Source of the DNA: Lachnospiraceae bacterium
GTDB lineage: Bacteria > Bacillota_A > Clostridia > Lachnospirales > Lachnospiraceae
NCBI GenBank assembly: GCA_009774655.1
Contig: VSOD01000269.1
Location: forward strand, 1 to 5,846
DNA: 5,846 nucleotides
Direction of reading: 5' to 3'
Shown here one piece after another: positions 5,154 to 5,846 of the stretch. Positions within the stretch are counted from its first letter, which is position 1. The number at the start of each line of letters is the position of its first letter. Under the pieces are notes generated by a model. That model was not told where the DNA came from and ran no database searches. It worked only from the letters and a program-made list of their open reading frames with translations. Made by a program: the position numbers and the translations under genes.

Positions 5154-5846
5154 TCACACCTCAAGCAGCCCCTTTAGCGCCGCTTCCTGCGCCGCCACCA
5201 CGCTGTCACACCAACGGTCGAATTCCGGATCCTCCTTCTGGCATTCCGGATGCGCCTTGATATATGCAAGCGCCAGCCTCACGCCCTGGTCAAACCTCAC
5301 CGTCGCCGTGAAATCCGGCACCAGCCGTTTCAGCTTCGTATTGTCAAAGACAACGCTGTTTGCCTTGTCCCCCAGCAAAGCGCCACGAAGATCCCACGCA
5401 GCCGGGCTTGCAGAAGCGATAAACGTACTGGAGACATAGCAGGGCTTCCACTCCACGTCAAGCGCCTGTGCCACAATGGTATAGATCTGATTCCAGGTCA
5501 GCGACTCGTCGCCCGTGATCTGCACCGCCTCGCCGATGGCATGGATATTGCCCATAAGTCCGATAAAGGCTTTGGCAAAATCCGTATTAAAAGTCAGCGT
5601 CCAGAGAGAAGTCCCGTCGCCGTGCACGATCACCTTCTTTCCTTCCAGCATCCGCCTGATCACCTGATAGCTGCCCTGCGGCCCATGCACGCCTAACGGC
5701 ACGGAGCGCTCGCTGTAAGTGTGGCTGGGCCGCACGATCGTCACCGGAAATCCTTCTTCCCGGTACAGCTTCATCAGCAGCTCCTCACCGGCAATCTTGT
5801 TCCGGGAATACTGCCAGTAGGGATTGGCCAGCGGCGTCCCCTCATC
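5154..5846 (-). CDS. NAD-dependent epimerase/dehydratase, C-terminal part (5' end outside window)
   Basis: The frame is open to the right edge, and 230 C-terminal residues are visible. Near the edge is Y13-S-R-N-K17 (numbered from the first visible residue), the Y-x-x-x-K catalytic pair of extended short-chain dehydrogenases. It is followed by the expected helix, then V-R-P-S-H-T-Y-S, the substrate-side strand of nucleotide-sugar epimerases, and H-G-D-G-T-S-L-W-T and I-T-G-D-E-S-L-T-W further on. The Rossmann G-x-x-G-x-x-G motif and catalytic Ser/Thr lie outside the window. Members usually act on a nucleotide sugar or similar alcohol/ketone; the substrate cannot be told here. An ATG at 5774 lies downstream of the catalytic Lys and cannot be the real start. 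It is the first visible gene of the epimerase, small protein, ridA and kinase operon. Confidence 0.9.
   Translation of the reverse strand, partial: DEGTPLANPYWQYSRNKIAGEELLMKLYREEGFPVTIVRPSHTYSERSVPLGVHGPQGSYQVIRRMLEGKKVIVHGDGTSLWTLTFNTDFAKAFIGLMGNIHAIGEAVQITGDESLTWNQIYTIVAQALDVEWKPCYVSSTFIASASPAAWDLRGALLGDKANSVVFDNTKLKRLVPDFTATVRFDQGVRLALAYIKAHPECQKEDPEFDRWCDSVVAAQEAALKGLLEV

Overview
The window looks like a chromosomal segment of an endospore-forming member of the Clostridia, most likely Lachnospiraceae. The evidence is a SpoVAE-type sporulation protein, strong Shine-Dalgarno (SD) sequences, a soluble GAF-PAS hybrid histidine kinase of a type common in gut Clostridia, and protein sequences that read like that family. 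This placement rests on recognition of protein families, not on a database search.

The left edge (about 1-500, + strand) is visibly more AT-rich than the rest. It carries the C-terminal part of a GNAT acetyltransferase, then a short ORF that appears to be a cytidine deaminase with its whole catalytic middle deleted in frame. An intrinsic terminator (517-555) with A and T tracts on its two sides closes this block and also serves the gene converging on it from the right.

Everything from 616 to the right edge is on the - strand. Read in transcription order (right to left) the genes are: the C-terminal part of an NAD-dependent epimerase/dehydratase, a 76-residue uncharacterised protein, ridA, a shikimate-kinase-like protein, a 210-nt gap, an 860-residue hybrid sensor kinase (GAF-PAS-PAS-HisKA-HATPase-REC), a 187-nt gap, and spoVAE. 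The first four lie 2, 48 and 41 nt apart with no terminator between them and probably form one operon. The kinase has its own good sigma-A-type promoter just after the shikimate-kinase gene, a leader of about 160 nt with competing hairpins, and a possible small upstream ORF that overlaps its start. The gap between kinase and spoVAE holds a 103-bp imperfect palindrome with TA ends that resembles a miniature inverted-repeat element.

Functionally, the operon couples a sugar or small-molecule epimerase, an imine/enamine deaminase (RidA) and a small-molecule kinase whose shikimate-binding residues are only partly conserved. The kinase is a cytosolic orphan hybrid with no HPt or DNA-binding partner in view. 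spoVAE stands apart from its usual spoVAC and spoVAD partners, at least within this window. I found no CRISPR array, tRNA, rRNA, prophage or defence system. The best candidates for something new are the kinase leader, the palindrome and the gutted cytidine deaminase.
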